A DNA stretch of 64,000 nucleotides from positions 1 to 64,000 of the forward strand of contig LGFI01000007.1 in NCBI GenBank assembly GCA_001508155.1. The letters run 5' to 3'. Under the pieces are notes generated by a model, which worked only from the letters and a program-made list of their open reading frames with translations, was not told the origin of the DNA and made no database searches. Shown piece by piece: positions 51,847 through 60,761 of this stretch (within the stretch, counting starts at the first letter, position 1; each line of letters starts with the position of its first letter). The translations under genes were made by a program, and so were the position numbers. Origin of the DNA: Acetothermia bacterium 64_32 (GTDB taxonomy: Bacteria > Bipolaricaulota > Bipolaricaulia > Bipolaricaulales > Bipolaricaulaceae).

Positions 51847-52772
51847 GATGGGCGTGCCTGTTGCTGATGGTGTCTTCCTGTGTGGGCTGCTTCGGTTCCC
51901 AGTTGCGGGTGATGCTGGACTTTTTCCCCAACCCCAATCATGTGCCCCTGTATGTGGCCCAGGCCGAGGGCTTTCTGACCGAAACAAAGGTGGAATTGTT
52001 GCGGCCGGCCGATCCCAGCGACCCGGTCAAGCTGGCGGCAACGGGCCAGGTGGACCTGGCCATCACCCCCCAGATCAACTACCTGATCGCAAAAGGGGCG
52101 GGCCTGCCCCTGATCGCAGTGGCTGCCCTGATAGACGGGGCCCTGGGTGGGCTCCTTTCGCTTGAGGAGTACGGAGTGAAGGAGCTCTCCGATCTGCGGG
52201 GGCGGCGGGTGGGCTATTCTCTGGCCCCCCTGGAGCCGGTGCTGTGGCGTACCATGCTCGCCTCCGTGGGGGTGGGGGATGAGGAGTTCCAGCTGGTCAA
52301 CGTGAGGATGAACACGGTGGCCGCCCTCCTCTCACATGGGGTCGATGCCATCGGCGCCTTCCGCAACTTCGAGCTCATCGAGGTAGAGCTTTTAGGGAAA
52401 AAGCCTGTGTTTTTCCCCCAAGAAGATTACGGGGTTCCCAATACCTACGAACTACTGCTTGTGGCCAATCCGGCCGTGGCATGGGGCAAGGAGGAGGAGG
52501 TAAGGAGGTTCATCTCCGCCCTGGCCCAAGGGGTCTCCTTCACCTGTTCCCGACCCGAGGAGGCCTTTTCCTGTTTTGTCTCATTTTTTCCTGAGCTGGA
52601 CGATGAGCTCAACCGGCGGGCGTTACTGGCCACCTTGGAGGTGTACGCCTGGGGGGCACGGCACGACGACGAGGCCCGTTGGGAAGGGATGCAAAGATAC
52701 CTTCTGGAAAACGGGCTCATGGAGCGGGGTTTTCCCTTGGAGGAACTGTATACCCGCGATTTCCTGCCTTGA
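51843..52772 (+). CDS. NMT1/ThiY-like substrate-binding lipoprotein
   Basis: A 309-residue solute-binding protein: lipoprotein signal with lipobox ending Cys16 (SSCVGCFG), then LDFFPNPNHVPLYVAQAEGFL, the opening of NMT1/THI5-like proteins that bind thiamine pyrimidine (HMP) precursors. LAITPQINYLIAKGA, GRRVGYSLAPLEP and PNTYELLLVANP follow. Thiamine precursor import is likely from family, but riboflavin- or taurine-type ligands are possible. ATG overlaps the permease stop. No TPP riboswitch was seen upstream. Confidence 0.88.
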   Translation: MRWACLLLMVSSCVGCFGSQLRVMLDFFPNPNHVPLYVAQAEGFLTETKVELLRPADPSDPVKLAATGQVDLAITPQINYLIAKGAGLPLIAVAALIDGALGGLLSLEEYGVKELSDLRGRRVGYSLAPLEPVLWRTMLASVGVGDEEFQLVNVRMNTVAALLSHGVDAIGAFRNFELIEVELLGKKPVFFPQEDYGVPNTYELLLVANPAVAWGKEEEVRRFISALAQGVSFTCSRPEEAFSCFVSFFPELDDELNRRALLATLEVYAWGARHDDEARWEGMQRYLLENGLMERGFPLEELYTRDFLP

Positions 52773-52808
52773 GCCCGGGCCATGATCCGTCCTCATAAGG
52801 AGGGAAAA

Positions 52809-53243
52809 GTGTCAGAAGCGGTGAGCGTGGGGCTGGTAGCGGCAGTGGGTGGGGTGGCCATCGCCCTCCAATCCCTCTTCTCCGGGGTCATCGGGGAGCA
52901 CGTTGGGATCTTGGGGAGTGTGCTCATCGTCCACCTGGGGGGGCTTGTCCTGGCCGGGGTGCTCTTTTTCCTGCGGGGTGGGGATCTGACGGGGTGGCAG
53001 GGGATCCCCTGGTATGCCTTCCTGGCTGGCTTCATTGGCGTAGTCATCGTGGGCTGTGTTAGTCATGCCGTGCCTCGGTTGGGCCTTGGGAACACCCTGG
53101 TGATCACGGTGGCATCTCAGCTCATAGTAGGTGTCCTTCTGGACCACTTTGGCCTTCTCGGGGCGGCCACAAGGCCTCTGGACCCGATCCGCGGGGCGGG
53201 GATCGGGCTGCTCATCCTGGGCGCCTGGCTCGCTGTGCGCTGA
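52809..53243 (+). CDS. YdcZ/DUF606-family membrane protein
   Basis: A 144-residue protein with five hydrophobic segments of the DMT/YdcZ half-size transporter family; landmarks are GEHVGILGSVLIVHLGGL and GFIGVVIVGCVSHAVPRLGLG. GTG 52809 follows AAGGAGGGAAAA. An upstream ATG at 52782 has no ribosome site. It is the last gene of the transporter cluster. Its cargo is unknown. Confidence 0.83.
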   Translation: MSEAVSVGLVAAVGGVAIALQSLFSGVIGEHVGILGSVLIVHLGGLVLAGVLFFLRGGDLTGWQGIPWYAFLAGFIGVVIVGCVSHAVPRLGLGNTLVITVASQLIVGVLLDHFGLLGAATRPLDPIRGAGIGLLILGAWLAVR

Positions 53244-53264
53244 AACCACTACGTCTATGAGGTT

Positions 53265-53296
53265 CATCAAAAGTAAAGACTTGATGCTTGTTTTTT
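53265..53296 (+). terminator. Candidate intrinsic terminator of the transporter cluster
   Basis: CATCAA, a ten-base spacer, TTGATG, then CTTG and a run of T. The stem is short and AT-rich, so the call is modest. It sits at the convergence with polA. Confidence 0.45.
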
Positions 53297-55997
53297 AAAG
53301 CTCGCCCCAGTTTTTGCCCAGCTTGATGTCCACCTTGAGGGGGGCTTTGAGCTCCCACACACCCTCCATGGCATCCCGCACCACCCGCTGGGCGGTCTCC
53401 ACCTCCCCCTCGTCCACCTCGAAGATGAGCTCGTCGTGGATCTGGAGGATCATGTCCGCCGGAAGCCTCCCCCCCTCCCAAAGCCGGTGGAGCCTCAACA
53501 TGGCCAACTTCATCAGGTCGGCCGCAGAACCCTGGATGGGGGTGTTTATCGCGTTACGCCGGTCGTAGCCCTGCCTCCTTCTGTCCTGGGAGGAAAGCCC
53601 GGGAAGCGGCCGCCTCCGCCCCAGGATCGTCCGGGCATAGCCGGTCCTCCTCGCCTCCTCCACCCGCTGGGCTATGAACTCCCGCACCTTGGGATAGGCT
53701 GAGAAGAACCGATCGATGAAGATCTTCGCCTCCTCTTGGGTGATCCCCAGGTCCCGGGCCAGGCCATAAGGGCTGATCCCGTAAACGATGCCGAAGTTCA
53801 CCCTCTTTGCCACCGTGCGCATGCGCCCGTCCACCTTCTCCTGCGGCACCCCGAAGATCTCCGCCGCCGTCCGCCGGTGCAGGTCCTCCCCCCTCCGAAA
53901 GGCCTCGATCAGCCGCTCGTCCCCTGAAAGATGGGCCAAGATCCGCAACTCGATCTGGGAATAGTCGGCCGCAAGGAGCAGGCGCCCGGGCGGGGCCACG
54001 AACGCCCGCCGGATATCTACCCCAACTTCATGCCTGGCCGGGATGTTCTGGAGGTTCGGATCGGAGGAAGAGAGGCGCCCGGTGGCCGTCCCCGTCTGGT
54101 TAAAAGAGGTGTGGATGCGCCCGGTGTTCGGGTTCACACACCTGGGGAGCTTCTCTATATAGGTATTCCGCAGCTTCTCCAGCTCCCGGTAGGCGATGAG
54201 CTTGCCCGGGAGCTCATGGTAGGCCGAAAGCTCCCGCAGGACCTGGGAGTCGGTGGAGGGGCCGGTCTTGGTCCTGGCGAGCACCGGCAGCTTGAGCCTG
54301 CGGTAAAGCACCTCCCTTACCTGGGGCACGGAGTCGGGGTTGAACTCGCACCCAGCCAGGGAAAACAACTCCCCCCTTAGGCGCTCCAGCATCACCTCGA
54401 GCTCCTTCCCTTGCTCGGTGAGCACCTCAGGGTCAAGGAGCACCCCCCGCCTCTCCATCCAGGCCAACACCTCGATCAGGGGGACCTCCACCTCCTGGAA
54501 AAGACGCAAGAGCCCGGCCTCCCTGAGCTTCTCCGTCAGGGGACGGCGCAGGCGGCAGACCACCTCGGCGTCCTCGGCGGCATACCGCCCGGCCCGCTCC
54601 AGCGGCACCTGGCACATCTCCCCCTCCCCACCCTCCGCCAAGAGCTCCTTGTACGACTGGACCCGTTCGCCAAGCTCCTCCCGCACGATGACCTCCAGGG
54701 CATGGGAGGGAGCATGGGGATGAAGCAGCCAGTGGGCGACCATGGCGTCGAAGGCGATCCCCTTAACTTGGATGCCATAGCGGGAAAGCACCTCAAGATC
54801 GTACTTTATGTTCTGGCCGATCACCCGAGGCCTCTCCCCCTCAAGCAGGGGGCGCAGCGCGGTCAACACCTCTTCCAGCGGGAGCTGATCCGGTGCCCCC
54901 GGGTAGCTGTGGCCGGTGGGGATGTAGTAGCCCTCGTAGGGACGTATGGCCAACGCTATCCCCACGATCCGGCAGGTGAAGGGGTCCACCCCGGTGGTCT
55001 CAAGGTCCAGGGAGAACTCCTCCGCCCCCTTCAGACGGGCCACCAGCTCCGCCAACCCCTCCCGGGAGGTGACGAGCCGAAAGCTGAGCCGGGGGGTCTC
55101 CCTCACCTTGAGCTCGGCCAGGATGGACTTGAACTCCAGCTGGGAGAGGAAGGCCTCAAGCTCCTCCGGGACGATCTCTCGGGGCGTCAGGTCCGACGGT
55201 TCGACCCCCAGTTCCACCTCCCGCAGGCGCACCAGCTCCTTGGAAAGCAGGGCTTCCTCCCGGTGAGCGCGCAGCGCCTGGGCGGCCCGCCGGTTCCTCA
55301 CCTCGTCCACGCCCTCCAGGATCTCCTCCAGGGAGCCAAACCGGGATAAAAGTTCCTTGGCCGTCTTGTCCCCGATCCCCTTGACCCCGGGCACGTTGTC
55401 CGAGGCATCCCCCACCAGGGCGAGCAGGTCCACGATCCTCTCTGGTGGGACCCCGAACTTCTCCTTGACCCCTTGGGGGTCCAGCAAGGTCAGGCCCTCG
55501 CTGGGCTTCCTCCCCGGCCGGAGGAGGTACACCCGCTGGGAGACGAGCTGGGCCATGTCCTTGTCGCCGGTGAGGAGGAGGACCGAAAGCCCCTGGGCCT
55601 CGGCCCGCCTTGTGAGGGTGGCCATGATGTCGTCCGCCTCGTAGCCGGGGAGCTCTAGCCGCGCCACCCCCAAGACATCGAGGAGCTCCTTAACCCGGGG
55701 GATCTGTACGGATAGGGGCTCGGGCATCTCCTTGCGGGTGGCCTTGTAGGCGGCGAACTCCTGGTGGCGCACCGTGACCCCTCCGGCGTCGAAGGCCACC
55801 GCCAGGTAGCGGGAGGGGTACTGGCGCAGGGCCATGAGCAAAGTGCGCAAAAAGCCATACACCGCGTTCACCGGCTCCCCCCGGGAAGTGGAAAGCTCCG
55901 GGATGGCATAGAAGGAACGGAACAGGGCGGAGTGGCCGTCGACCAGAAGAAGCCGCTCCGGAACTTCCCGGATCCCAAGCGCCTGATAGATGTTCAT
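53295..55997 (-). CDS. polA: DNA polymerase I
   Basis: A 900-residue family A polymerase for repair and Okazaki-fragment processing. All three domains are complete: 5'-nuclease (1-300, VDGHSALFRSFYA, YEADDIMATL, LLTGDKDMAQL, VGDASDNVPGVKGIGDKTA), 3'-5' exonuclease with intact SLDLETTG and YAAEDAEV (proofreading kept, unlike Taq Pol), and polymerase motif A DYSQIELR, motif B RTVAKRVNFGIVYG with Phe, and motif C IHDE. It overlaps ruvC by 4 bp and is last in the folP-yceD-ruvC-polA operon. Confidence 0.97.
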   Translation of the reverse strand: MNIYQALGIREVPERLLLVDGHSALFRSFYAIPELSTSRGEPVNAVYGFLRTLLMALRQYPSRYLAVAFDAGGVTVRHQEFAAYKATRKEMPEPLSVQIPRVKELLDVLGVARLELPGYEADDIMATLTRRAEAQGLSVLLLTGDKDMAQLVSQRVYLLRPGRKPSEGLTLLDPQGVKEKFGVPPERIVDLLALVGDASDNVPGVKGIGDKTAKELLSRFGSLEEILEGVDEVRNRRAAQALRAHREEALLSKELVRLREVELGVEPSDLTPREIVPEELEAFLSQLEFKSILAELKVRETPRLSFRLVTSREGLAELVARLKGAEEFSLDLETTGVDPFTCRIVGIALAIRPYEGYYIPTGHSYPGAPDQLPLEEVLTALRPLLEGERPRVIGQNIKYDLEVLSRYGIQVKGIAFDAMVAHWLLHPHAPSHALEVIVREELGERVQSYKELLAEGGEGEMCQVPLERAGRYAAEDAEVVCRLRRPLTEKLREAGLLRLFQEVEVPLIEVLAWMERRGVLLDPEVLTEQGKELEVMLERLRGELFSLAGCEFNPDSVPQVREVLYRRLKLPVLARTKTGPSTDSQVLRELSAYHELPGKLIAYRELEKLRNTYIEKLPRCVNPNTGRIHTSFNQTGTATGRLSSSDPNLQNIPARHEVGVDIRRAFVAPPGRLLLAADYSQIELRILAHLSGDERLIEAFRRGEDLHRRTAAEIFGVPQEKVDGRMRTVAKRVNFGIVYGISPYGLARDLGITQEEAKIFIDRFFSAYPKVREFIAQRVEEARRTGYARTILGRRRPLPGLSSQDRRRQGYDRRNAINTPIQGSAADLMKLAMLRLHRLWEGGRLPADMILQIHDELIFEVDEGEVETAQRVVRDAMEGVWELKAPLKVDIKLGKNWGEL

Positions 55998-56458
55998 CTT
56001 CCCAGGTCAAAAAGGGCGCACACCGCCACCGCCAGGGCGTCGGCGGCGTGATCCGAGCCCAGGCCCCGGGTGGAGAGAAGGTGCTCCATCATGTGGATCA
56101 TCTGGCATTTGGGGGCGGAGCCGCTGCCACACACCCATTTCTTTACCTCCCTGGGGGAGTAGCTCTTGAGAAGGCGGCCCTCGGCCAGGAGCTTCACCAC
56201 CCCCACCACCTGGGCGGTGAGCATGGCCGAAGGGGCGTTCCGGGCAAGATAAACCTCCTCCACCGCCACCGCGTCCGGCTGGTAGGCCTGGATCACCCGG
56301 CCAAGCTCCCGGTGGATCTTGGCCAGTCGGCTGGGGAGGGGGCTGTCCGAGCGGGTACGGACGGTGCCGAAGACGAGCGGCCGCAACCCCTCCTTGGAGC
56401 CCTCTACCACCCCGTAACCGCAGGCGCTGAGCCCTGGATCCACCCCGACCACCCTCAT
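55994..56458 (-). CDS. ruvC: Holliday junction resolvase RuvC
   Basis: A 154-residue junction endonuclease with the four-acid site VGVDPGLSACGYG (Asp), VEEVYLARNAPSAM (Glu) and GSDHAADALAVA (His/Asp near the C-terminus). Family length and order are normal. ruvA and ruvB are not in the window. Start 8 bp after the YceD-like stop. Confidence 0.95.
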   Translation of the reverse strand: MRVVGVDPGLSACGYGVVEGSKEGLRPLVFGTVRTRSDSPLPSRLAKIHRELGRVIQAYQPDAVAVEEVYLARNAPSAMLTAQVVGVVKLLAEGRLLKSYSPREVKKWVCGSGSAPKCQMIHMMEHLLSTRGLGSDHAADALAVAVCALFDLGR

Positions 56459-56465
56459 CCCGCCC

Positions 56466-56933
56466 TCACAGGAGTTCCCTGAGCTTGGCCAGCCGGGGGT
56501 CTGGGCTGCGGGCCTGGGCCCCGCAGCCGGGGCGGTGGGCCTCGAAGTTCAGGTCCACCCCGCAGTCCGGGCAGAGCCCACGGCAGTCGGGCCGGCACAG
56601 CGGCCGGGGGGAGATGGCCAGGCGCACCTGGGACTCGATGAAGGGGCGCAGCTCCAGGTACACCCCCTCTGCCGCGACCTCCAGGAAATCCTTCCGGCTG
56701 AAGTGCTCCACCAGCCCTGCCAGGCACCGGGAGCAGCGGCGGTGGATGCGCCCGCTGACCCTCAGGGTCAAGAAGACCCGCTCCCCTTGGTAAAAGGCGC
56801 TGGCGGTCACCTGAACCGGGCCCTCCAAGGACAGGGTTTCCCCCCACCAATCCAGGGAGGGGATCTCCTCCTCCCCGGCGGCATGGAACCTGCGGCCAGG
56901 GGCCGCCCTCAGCCGAGCAAGCTCTAACCTCAC
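56466..56933 (-). CDS. DUF177/YceD-family protein
   Basis: A 155-residue protein with the YceD core VSGRIHRRCSRCLAGLVEH and the C-terminal LCRPDCRGLCPDCGVDLN four-Cys zinc-like motif. YceD proteins are linked to 23S rRNA and ribosome assembly and usually precede rpmF. No rpmF is found here; ruvC follows instead. It overlaps folP by 4 bp. Confidence 0.88.
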   Translation of the reverse strand: MRLELARLRAAPGRRFHAAGEEEIPSLDWWGETLSLEGPVQVTASAFYQGERVFLTLRVSGRIHRRCSRCLAGLVEHFSRKDFLEVAAEGVYLELRPFIESQVRLAISPRPLCRPDCRGLCPDCGVDLNFEAHRPGCGAQARSPDPRLAKLRELL

Positions 56934-57757
56934 CTTCCCCTCCTCAGGTGCCAGGCCAAGTCCGCCGCCCTGCGCACCTGCCTCACATCGTGCACCCTTA
57001 GGATATCCGCCCCCCGCACCACCGCCACCGCACAGGCCGCCAGCGTCCCCTCCAACCGCTCCTCCACCGGAAGGTCGAGTATGGCCCCGATGAACGACTT
57101 GCGCGACGGCCCCACCAGCACCGGGAACCCCAGCTCCACCAGCTCCGGGAGCCGCCGGAGGAGCTCCAGGTTGTGCTCCACCGTCTTGCCGAAGCCGATC
57201 CCGGGGTCGACGGCGATGGCCTCCCGTGGAATCCCCTGGCTTTGGGCATATTGGGCCCGCTCGGCCAGGAACCCCCGCACCTCCCGGACCACATCGTCAT
57301 AGTGCGGGGACTGCTGCATGGTCTTTGGGGTGCCGAGCATGTGCATCAAGACCAGCCCCGCTCCGAACTCGGCCACCAATGGGGCCATGGCCGGGTCGAA
57401 CCTCAAGGCGGAGATATCGTTCACGATACTGGCCCCGGCCCGCAAGGCGGCCTCGGCCACCTCCGCCTTGGTGGTGTCTATGGAAATGGGTATCCGGAGC
57501 CTTCCCCGCAGGCGCTCAAGCACCGGGAGCACCCTCCCCAGTTCCTCCTCCACCGAAACGGGTTCCGCCCCCGGACGGCTCGACTCCCCCCCGATATCGA
57601 TGATGTCAGCCCCCTCCCCCTCCATGACGAGGGCACGCTCCACCGCGGCATCCGGGGAAAGGAACCGACCCCCATCCGAGAACGAATCGGGGGTGACGTT
57701 GAGTATCCCCATGATCAGGACGCGCCCCTCACCCTCAAGATCCCTCCAGCTGAACAT
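56930..57757 (-). CDS. folP: Dihydropteroate synthase
   Basis: FolP joins p-aminobenzoate to hydroxymethyl-dihydropterin diphosphate, the target of sulfonamides. The 275-residue TIM barrel shows IMGILNVTPDSFSDGG, ADIIDIGGESSRPGAEPVS, ISIDTTKAEVAEAAL and VDPGIGFGKTVEHN, LVGPSRKSFI. ATG 57757 is within the family start; no Shine-Dalgarno precedes it. It is divergent from rplI across 140 bp. The folB and folK genes are about 43 kb away. Confidence 0.95.
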   Translation of the reverse strand: MFSWRDLEGEGRVLIMGILNVTPDSFSDGGRFLSPDAAVERALVMEGEGADIIDIGGESSRPGAEPVSVEEELGRVLPVLERLRGRLRIPISIDTTKAEVAEAALRAGASIVNDISALRFDPAMAPLVAEFGAGLVLMHMLGTPKTMQQSPHYDDVVREVRGFLAERAQYAQSQGIPREAIAVDPGIGFGKTVEHNLELLRRLPELVELGFPVLVGPSRKSFIGAILDLPVEERLEGTLAACAVAVVRGADILRVHDVRQVRRAADLAWHLRRGR

Positions 57758-57847
57758 GCCAAGGATAAGTATCCCACATCTTGCTCCCCCGGTCACTGCC
57801 GTGTCCCCTTTGGGCTCTGTGGTGGGTGCAGGCCCTAGGGCCCGGAT

Positions 57848-57876
57848 TTGCCCCGGGCGGGGCTTCCCCCTACCAT
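57848..57876 (+). promoter_or_regulatory. Promoter of rplI-murJ
   Basis: TTGCCC (57848-57853), 17-bp spacer and TACCAT (57871-57876), about 22 nt before the rplI ATG. The -10 is identical to that of the aconitase operon promoter. Confidence 0.6.
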
Positions 57877-57897
57877 TTGGGCTCAAGGGGGATCAAG

Positions 57898-58344
57898 ATG
57901 AAAGTGCTTCTTGTCAAGGAGGTCCCGGGGCTGGGGATCCCGGGGGATGTGGTTGAGGTCAAGGACGGCTATGCCCGCAACTATCTCCTTCCCAAGGGCC
58001 TGGCGACCCTGCCTCGCCCGCACGAGATGGCCCGCTATGAGGGGCTGCGGGCCCAGTACGAGGCAGAGCTTGCCGACAGACGCACCCGGGCCCAGAGGCT
58101 AGCGGAGAAGCTCTCGGGCGCCCAGCTTACCTTCTCCCGCAGGGTACACGACGAAGACAGGCTCTACGCCTCGGTCCGCCCTCAGGAGGTGGCCAAGGCC
58201 ATCGAGGAAAGCTTTGGGGAGAAGGTGGACCCTCGGCGCATCCGGATGGAGCCGATCGAGGCCTTGGGCGAGTACGAGGTTGAGGTGGGCATCTACGAGG
58301 ACATCGCCGCCAAGATCACAGTCAGGGTAAGGGCTGCCGACTGA
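57898..58344 (+). CDS. rplI: 50S ribosomal protein L9
   Basis: A 148-residue protein starting MKVLLVKEVPGLGIPGDVVE, with the signature GYARNYLLPKGLA and the central linker helix, then the C-domain VDPRRIRMEPIEALGEYEV. ATG 57898 follows AAGGGGGAT. Its TGA overlaps the murJ ATG (TGATG). L9 next to a flippase gene is unusual, but the coding overlap is clear. Confidence 0.96.
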   Translation: MKVLLVKEVPGLGIPGDVVEVKDGYARNYLLPKGLATLPRPHEMARYEGLRAQYEAELADRRTRAQRLAEKLSGAQLTFSRRVHDEDRLYASVRPQEVAKAIEESFGEKVDPRRIRMEPIEALGEYEVEVGIYEDIAAKITVRVRAAD

Positions 58345-59888
58345 TGCCCCCCGGCCCCAAAGGGGTCTTCTTTCGGTTAAGGGACCTCACGCGGGGGCTT
58401 TTGGGGGGCGGGCGTTTCCTGGGGGAGGTCCTGCGGGGGGCGGTGGGGACGGGGTTGGCCCGGGGGGTGGGGCTGGGGCGGGAGGTCGCCCTGGCCCATG
58501 TGTTCGGGGCCTCCTCCGCCTACGACGCCTTTCTCATCGCCTACTTCGTCCCCCACCTTCTACGCCGGCTCCTGGGCGAAGGGGGGCTGGCCGCCGCCTT
58601 CCTCCCGGTATACGTGCGGGCGGACCAGCGGGGGGAGGGGGGGCCACTTGCCCGGGCCACCCTGAGCTTTCTCTTCCTCGTCTTGATCCCGGTGTGCGCC
58701 TTGGGCTCGCTCCTTGCCCCCTGGTACGTCCGGCTTTTGGCGGCCGGCTTTCCCCCGGACAAGCTCTCCCTGGCCGTTTCCCTGGCCCGGTGGATGTTCC
58801 CCTTTTTGTTTTTCTGCTCCCTTTCCGCCCTGGCCGGGGGGATGCTGAACGCCCACGGCCGGTTCTTCCTGCCGGCGCTCTCCCCCGCGGCCCTGAGCCT
58901 CGGGATGATCCTGGGGGCGCTGGTGCTCTCCCGCCTCTTCTCCCCTCCCATCCTGGGGCTGGTGGTAGGGGTGCTCCTGGGGGGGGCGGGGATGGTGGCG
59001 CTGCAGCTTCCCTGGGCGGCCCCCCACCTGAAAGGAGAGGGGGAGGCACGCCCGGAGGAGCTCAAGGAGATCGGCCGGCGGCTCCTCCCGGTGCTCGGGG
59101 GGCTGGCGGTGGCGGAGCTGAACCTGCTTGTGGACAGCCGGCTGGCCTCATTCCTGGCGGAGGGCTCGGTGGCTGTGCTCCAGTACGCCATGAGGCTTTT
59201 TCAGTTCCCGGTGGGGATGCTGGCGGTGTCCGTGGCCACGGCCGCCCTGCCCCGGCTCTCCCGCGAGGCCCTGAGGTCCCCCGAGGGCTTTTCCGCCTCC
59301 CTGGCCAAGGGCGTCTCCCTGGGGGCCGCCCTCCTCCTACCGGCCATGGCCGGGCTCCTGGTCCTGGGGGGGCCCACCGTGACCGTCCTCTTCCAACATG
59401 GAGCCTTCACCCAGCTTGACACGCTGCGGACCTCCGCGGCCCTGTGCGGTTATCTTTCCGGGCTATGGGCCTACGGGCTGGTGTACCTTTTCTCCCGCGC
59501 CTTTTACGCCTTGGGCCGGCCCGGGATCCCAGTGCTCTCCGCCGCCTTTGCCGTGGGGGTCAATGTCGGCCTGGACCTTTGGTGGGTAGGAAGGTGGGGG
59601 ACCTTCGGGTTGGCCCTGGCCACCGGGCTGGCCGGCTGGACGGATGCCCTGCTTCAGGGCTGGCTCCTTTGGAGGAGGGTCAAAGGCTGGCTTCCAGTTG
59701 GGGCCATCCTGAGGGCCGCCTTCTCCGCCGGCGGGATGGCAATTCTCCTCTGGGCATGTGACCGGGCACTGCTTGCCCCAATGGGGGCGTGGGCGGAGCT
59801 AGCAGGTGGGGTGCCGCTGGGGGTGCTCCTCTATCTGGGGTTTGGGAAGCTGGTAGGGCTGGACCGCAAGCTCAGGGCCGCAGGATGA
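58344..59888 (+). CDS. murJ: Lipid II flippase MurJ (MviN)
   Basis: A 514-residue MATE-like flippase with about 14 membrane helices that moves lipid II across the inner membrane. Conserved segments include AHVFGASSAYDAFLIAYFVPHLLRRLLGEGGLAAAFLPVY, shown here as separate parts: the first helix region with the Asp and Arg of the lipid pocket and RRLLGEGGL. LVDSRLASFLAEGSV and RAFYALGRPGIPV follow. It is overlapped by rplI at the start and converges with 17 bp overlap on the zinc-finger gene. Confidence 0.94.
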   Translation: MPPGPKGVFFRLRDLTRGLLGGGRFLGEVLRGAVGTGLARGVGLGREVALAHVFGASSAYDAFLIAYFVPHLLRRLLGEGGLAAAFLPVYVRADQRGEGGPLARATLSFLFLVLIPVCALGSLLAPWYVRLLAAGFPPDKLSLAVSLARWMFPFLFFCSLSALAGGMLNAHGRFFLPALSPAALSLGMILGALVLSRLFSPPILGLVVGVLLGGAGMVALQLPWAAPHLKGEGEARPEELKEIGRRLLPVLGGLAVAELNLLVDSRLASFLAEGSVAVLQYAMRLFQFPVGMLAVSVATAALPRLSREALRSPEGFSASLAKGVSLGAALLLPAMAGLLVLGGPTVTVLFQHGAFTQLDTLRTSAALCGYLSGLWAYGLVYLFSRAFYALGRPGIPVLSAAFAVGVNVGLDLWWVGRWGTFGLALATGLAGWTDALLQGWLLWRRVKGWLPVGAILRAAFSAGGMAILLWACDRALLAPMGAWAELAGGVPLGVLLYLGFGKLVGLDRKLRAAG

Positions 59889-60462
59889 GCCCGGGGGGCT
59901 CCTCCTTGGGATAGGTGCCCAGGAGCGCCGCCACGAACCTGTCCTCTTCCCCTTCCCGCTGGAAGTGCTCCACGAACGCTGCCAGCCCCTCCAGGGCCTC
60001 CCGCAGGGTCTCCGGGGCCACCCGGCCCCGCTGCACCGCCGGCAGGAGCACCTGCTCCAAAAGCTCCCCCAGCCTGGGCCCCACCGGCTCCAGGAGCTCT
60101 ATGGGGGAGAGGCGCCCTGCGGCATAAAGAAGGCTTTCCCGCACCTCATAGTCGGTGGTGGGGTGCTCCCAAATGAGCTGGGCCAGCACCTTCTTCGCCG
60201 CCTCCATGTAGGGGATGAGAGGGGCCATTTGACGGCGGATAAGGAGGTCCGTGAACTCCTGCCAGGCCTTGGACAGCTCCTCTGCCCGACGCTCCCGCCG
60301 ACGCCTCTCCGCGGCCACAAGATACGAGCAGCTGGGCGGGCACTGGAGGATCCGCCCCCGATGGGTGCCGCAGCAGACACTGCAGATGAGCCCGCCCAGG
60401 GCCGGACAGCGGCGCTCCCCCAGCCGCCGCCCGCACACCGGGCAGCTCTGCCCCCCACTCAT
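59872..60462 (-). CDS. Zinc-finger hypothetical protein
   Basis: A 196-residue protein with N-terminal Cys-rich motif CPVCGRRLGERRCPAL followed by ICSVCCGTHRGRILQCPPSC, probably two zinc sites, and a helical remainder of about 140 residues. It is not recognised beyond a conserved hypothetical zinc-binding class. The ATG at 60462 overlaps the DUF59 stop by 4 bp, so it is cotranslated with iron-sulfur-linked genes. Confidence 0.75.
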   Translation of the reverse strand: MSGGQSCPVCGRRLGERRCPALGGLICSVCCGTHRGRILQCPPSCSYLVAAERRRRERRAEELSKAWQEFTDLLIRRQMAPLIPYMEAAKKVLAQLIWEHPTTDYEVRESLLYAAGRLSPIELLEPVGPRLGELLEQVLLPAVQRGRVAPETLREALEGLAAFVEHFQREGEEDRFVAALLGTYPKEEPPGLILRP

Positions 60463-60761
60463 AGGGACAGGTGGCGGCGGGCCTCCTCCGACATCAACTC
60501 CGGGGTCCAGCGGGGTTCCCACACCAGGCTTACCTCAACGTCAAGCCCCGGGAACGCCTGGCGAAGGACCTCCTCCACCTGGGCGGCCAGCGTCCCGGCC
60601 AAGGGACAACCAGGGGTGGTCAGGGTCATGTCCACCGAGATCCGTCCCCCGGAGATCGCAACGTCGTAGATGAGCCCCAGGTCCACCACGTTGATGCCGA
60701 GCTCGGGGTCGATCACCCTCTCCCTCAGCACCTCCCTTACCGCCTCCTGCGTGACTTCCAT
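60459..60761 (-). CDS. DUF59/MIP18-family metal-sulfur cluster assembly protein (SufT/PaaD-like)
   Basis: A 100-residue protein with VIDPELGINVVDLGLIYDVAI, MTLTTPGCPLAGTL (conserved Cys) and VEVSLVWEPRWTPELMSEEARRHLSL, the standard end of the family. Such proteins act in iron-sulfur cluster maturation. Its ATG overlaps the Rrf2 stop by one base (TGATG), supporting a joint iron-sulfur role. Confidence 0.9.
   Translation of the reverse strand: MEVTQEAVREVLRERVIDPELGINVVDLGLIYDVAISGGRISVDMTLTTPGCPLAGTLAAQVEEVLRQAFPGLDVEVSLVWEPRWTPELMSEEARRHLSL

Noticed and set aside
57758-57897. Small RNA or riboswitch between folP and rplI
   Set aside because: Only a promoter for rplI is evident; GC-rich stems occur by chance at this base composition.
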